A DNA stretch of 15,172 nt from Planctomycetes bacterium UBA4800 (GTDB taxonomy: Bacteria > Planctomycetota > UBA8108 > UBA8890 > UBA8898), in assembly GCA_002402755.1 (NCBI GenBank), contig DHGK01000006.1, forward strand, positions 17,013-32,184. Direction: 5' to 3'. A program made the translations under genes and the position numbers. Below are positions 13,955-15,172 of this stretch, one piece after another. The notes beneath the pieces were generated by a model. The model searched no databases. It was not told where the DNA came from and saw only the letters and a program-made list of their open reading frames with translations. How positions within the stretch are numbered: the stretch's first letter is position 1; the number at the start of each line of letters is the position of its first letter.

Positions 13955-14764
13955 ATGGGCAGATCAGCGAACACGTTCGCGTTTGTGCTGGTATTCGTCT
14001 TGCTCGCGCTCGTGGTCTATTTCATCTACCAGGCGGCGACCGGCACGAGCGGCGCGACGCCGGACGACCAGGCGATGCTCCCGCCGCCGAGCGCGGAGGG
14101 CAAGGCGGACCCGGACCGCTTCGCGACGGACAAGACGATCACGCCCGCTCCGGAGGAGAAGGGCAAGGAGCCCGCGCCGCTGCCCGTGCCGGCGCCCGAA
14201 CCGCCTCCCGCGCCGCCGGAAGAGTCGAGCGAAGGCGCCGGCAAGACGCCGGAGCCGCCGCCTCCGCAGTTCTTCGAGGATCCGCCGCCCGAGCCCGCGC
14301 CGCCCGCCGTGCCGGCGCCGAGCGTGAGCAAGGAGGCGGATCTGCTCCCCGTCGAGAACGAGTACACGACCCAGACGGGCGACACGCCCTGGTTTCTCGC
14401 GGTGATGCTCCTCGGGGACGGCAGGCGCTGGCCCGATATCGTCGCGGCCAATCCCGCCCTCGTTCAGGAAGGCCGCTCCCCCGACAAGGAGACGGCGCTG
14501 CCGGCGGGCCTGCGGATCAAGGCTCCCAAGGACGACGCGCCGAAGGAGGAGACGCCCGTCCCGCCCGGCGAAGCCGTCCAGTACGAGGTCCAGGCGGGCG
14601 ACACGCTGAGCGGGATCATGCAGCGCTTCTACGGCGAGGCGTCGATCACAATTCAGAGGGAGATCCTGGCGGCCAACCCCGACCTGGACCCCGATCTTCT
14701 TCTGGTGAAGTCGAAGATCACGCTGCCCGAGATTCCGGGCAAGGGGCCGAAGACCGGCGCGTGA
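13955..14764 (+). CDS. Membrane-anchored LysM domain protein
   Basis: A 269-aa protein. An N-terminal membrane helix (about 8-26, FAFVLVFVLLALVVYFIYQ) has no obvious cleavage site, so it is probably an inner-membrane anchor. About 100 residues of Pro/Glu/Ala-rich linker follow, long enough to cross part of the periplasm. Two LysM-like repeats complete the protein: a divergent one (about 133-190, TTQTGDTPWFLAVMLLGDGRRWPDIVAANP) and a canonical one (about 208-263, YEVQAGDTLSGIMQRFYGEASI...ILAANPDL). LysM binds N-acetylglucosamine-containing glycans, chiefly peptidoglycan, so a structural or scaffold role in the wall is likely; no catalytic domain is present. I chose ATG 13955 because AGAGAGG precedes it and the hydrophobic anchor follows directly. 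An in-frame ATG at 13880 would add 25 basic residues and lacks a good ribosome site. A long leader precedes the gene. Confidence 0.85.
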   Translation: MGRSANTFAFVLVFVLLALVVYFIYQAATGTSGATPDDQAMLPPPSAEGKADPDRFATDKTITPAPEEKGKEPAPLPVPAPEPPPAPPEESSEGAGKTPEPPPPQFFEDPPPEPAPPAVPAPSVSKEADLLPVENEYTTQTGDTPWFLAVMLLGDGRRWPDIVAANPALVQEGRSPDKETALPAGLRIKAPKDDAPKEETPVPPGEAVQYEVQAGDTLSGIMQRFYGEASITIQREILAANPDLDPDLLLVKSKITLPEIPGKGPKTGA

Positions 14765-14819
14765 TCCGCCGCCTCTCTCGGGGCGGTGCGCCGGAGCAGC
14801 GGACCATTCCCGCGGTCTC

Positions 14820-15172
14820 TCACCGCCTGCGCCGCTCGCGCCGGAGCTGCGAGCGCGCCTGGCCTGCTGCCGCGAACGACCCGCACACGCACACCAGGCC
14901 GTTCTTGCCCGCGAGGCGGCGCGCGCGCGCGAGCGCCGCGGCGATGTCCGCGGCGATGGCGGCGCGCGGATGCCGGGAGAGGCGCCGCAGATCCTCGACC
15001 GGGGCGCCGCGCGCGGGGTCCGCGCGCACGAAGATGAGGGCGCCGGCGAAGGGTTCGACGACGGGCAGGAGCCGCGCCGCGTCCTTGTCGCGCGAGAGCG
15101 CGACGATGACGGCCGTGCGGCGGCCCGGGAAGCGCGCCGCGATCGTCTCCCCGAGCGCCTCGAGCGATCGGC
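14820..15172 (-). CDS. folC: Dihydrofolate/folylpolyglutamate synthase, C-terminal part
   Basis: The last 116 residues of a gene that enters from the right edge. The frame reads RSLEALGETIAARFPGRRTA, VIVALSRDKDAARLLPVVEP, ALIFVRADPARGAPVEDLRR, then an AAIAADIAAALARARRLAG helix and a GLVCVCGSFAAAGQARSQL end. This is the order of the FolC/Mur-ligase C-terminal domain (LADKD-like loop, adenine-side strands, final VTGSLYLVGE-like strand). The enzyme adds glutamate to folates in the cytoplasm. The N-terminal ATP-binding domain is outside the window, so the alternative of another Mur-ligase-like protein is not excluded. The tail RRERRRR is unusually basic. It converges on the LysM gene with a 55-nt gap and no clear terminator. 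Confidence 0.75.
   Translation of the reverse strand, partial: RSLEALGETIAARFPGRRTAVIVALSRDKDAARLLPVVEPFAGALIFVRADPARGAPVEDLRRLSRHPRAAIAADIAAALARARRLAGKNGLVCVCGSFAAAGQARSQLRRERRRR

Overview
The window is a very G+C-rich bacterial chromosome segment (roughly 70% by eye, not counted). It carries ten complete protein genes and one truncated one, with no RNA gene or insertion sequence recognised. Signal peptides, an outer-membrane porin and periplasmic multihaem cytochromes indicate a Gram-negative cell plan. A hydrazine-synthase-alpha-like cytochrome, a UshA/c554-type multihaem protein and an alginate-export-type porin together suggest a Planctomycetota or related PVC/metagenomic lineage. That placement is inference, not proof.

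Layout. Positions 1-200 hold a short CTCTGTG repeat cluster and a strong intrinsic terminator. Next come an alginate-export-type porin (minus) and, divergently, an 830-aa HZS-alpha-like tri-haem protein (plus), whose stop overlaps by 4 bp the start of a small LOG/TIGR00725-type nucleotide-binding protein. At 5186-6703 lies a UshA-like domain fused to a four-haem cytochrome c554-type domain. Its frame is interrupted by one TGA at codon 50, at the place where I expect the second cysteine of the family's EPCGC motif. A bacterial-SECIS-like hairpin follows 24 nt downstream, so I read the gene as a selenoprotein. This is the most notable item in the window.

A minus-strand block follows: a NifU C-terminal-domain scaffold (6734-6961) behind an Rrf2/IscR-type regulator (6973-7428), with a candidate self-operator, and then a LarE-type sulfur transferase (7518-8360). 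LarE diverges from the transcription accessory protein Tex (8568-10898), whose 3' end carries a duplicated perfect hairpin. Then come, on minus, an 86-aa uncharacterised protein and TrpRS with the four-cysteine Fe-S motif (11283-12281). On plus come a galactokinase-like GHMP kinase (12489-13721) and a membrane-anchored LysM protein (13955-14764). The C-terminus of FolC (minus) runs off the right edge.

How the genes work together. The left third is an envelope/periplasmic redox block: a porin, a haem-bearing beta-propeller protein and a selenocysteine-containing multihaem protein. The middle handles sulfur and Fe-S chemistry: NifU-like, Rrf2, LarE, and TrpRS as a probable Fe-S client. The right third is housekeeping and envelope. 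Several sigma70-like promoters (TTGACN or TTGNNN, 17-18 nt, TANNNT-like) can be read directly before larE, tex, trpS, the GHMP kinase, the LysM gene and rrf2.
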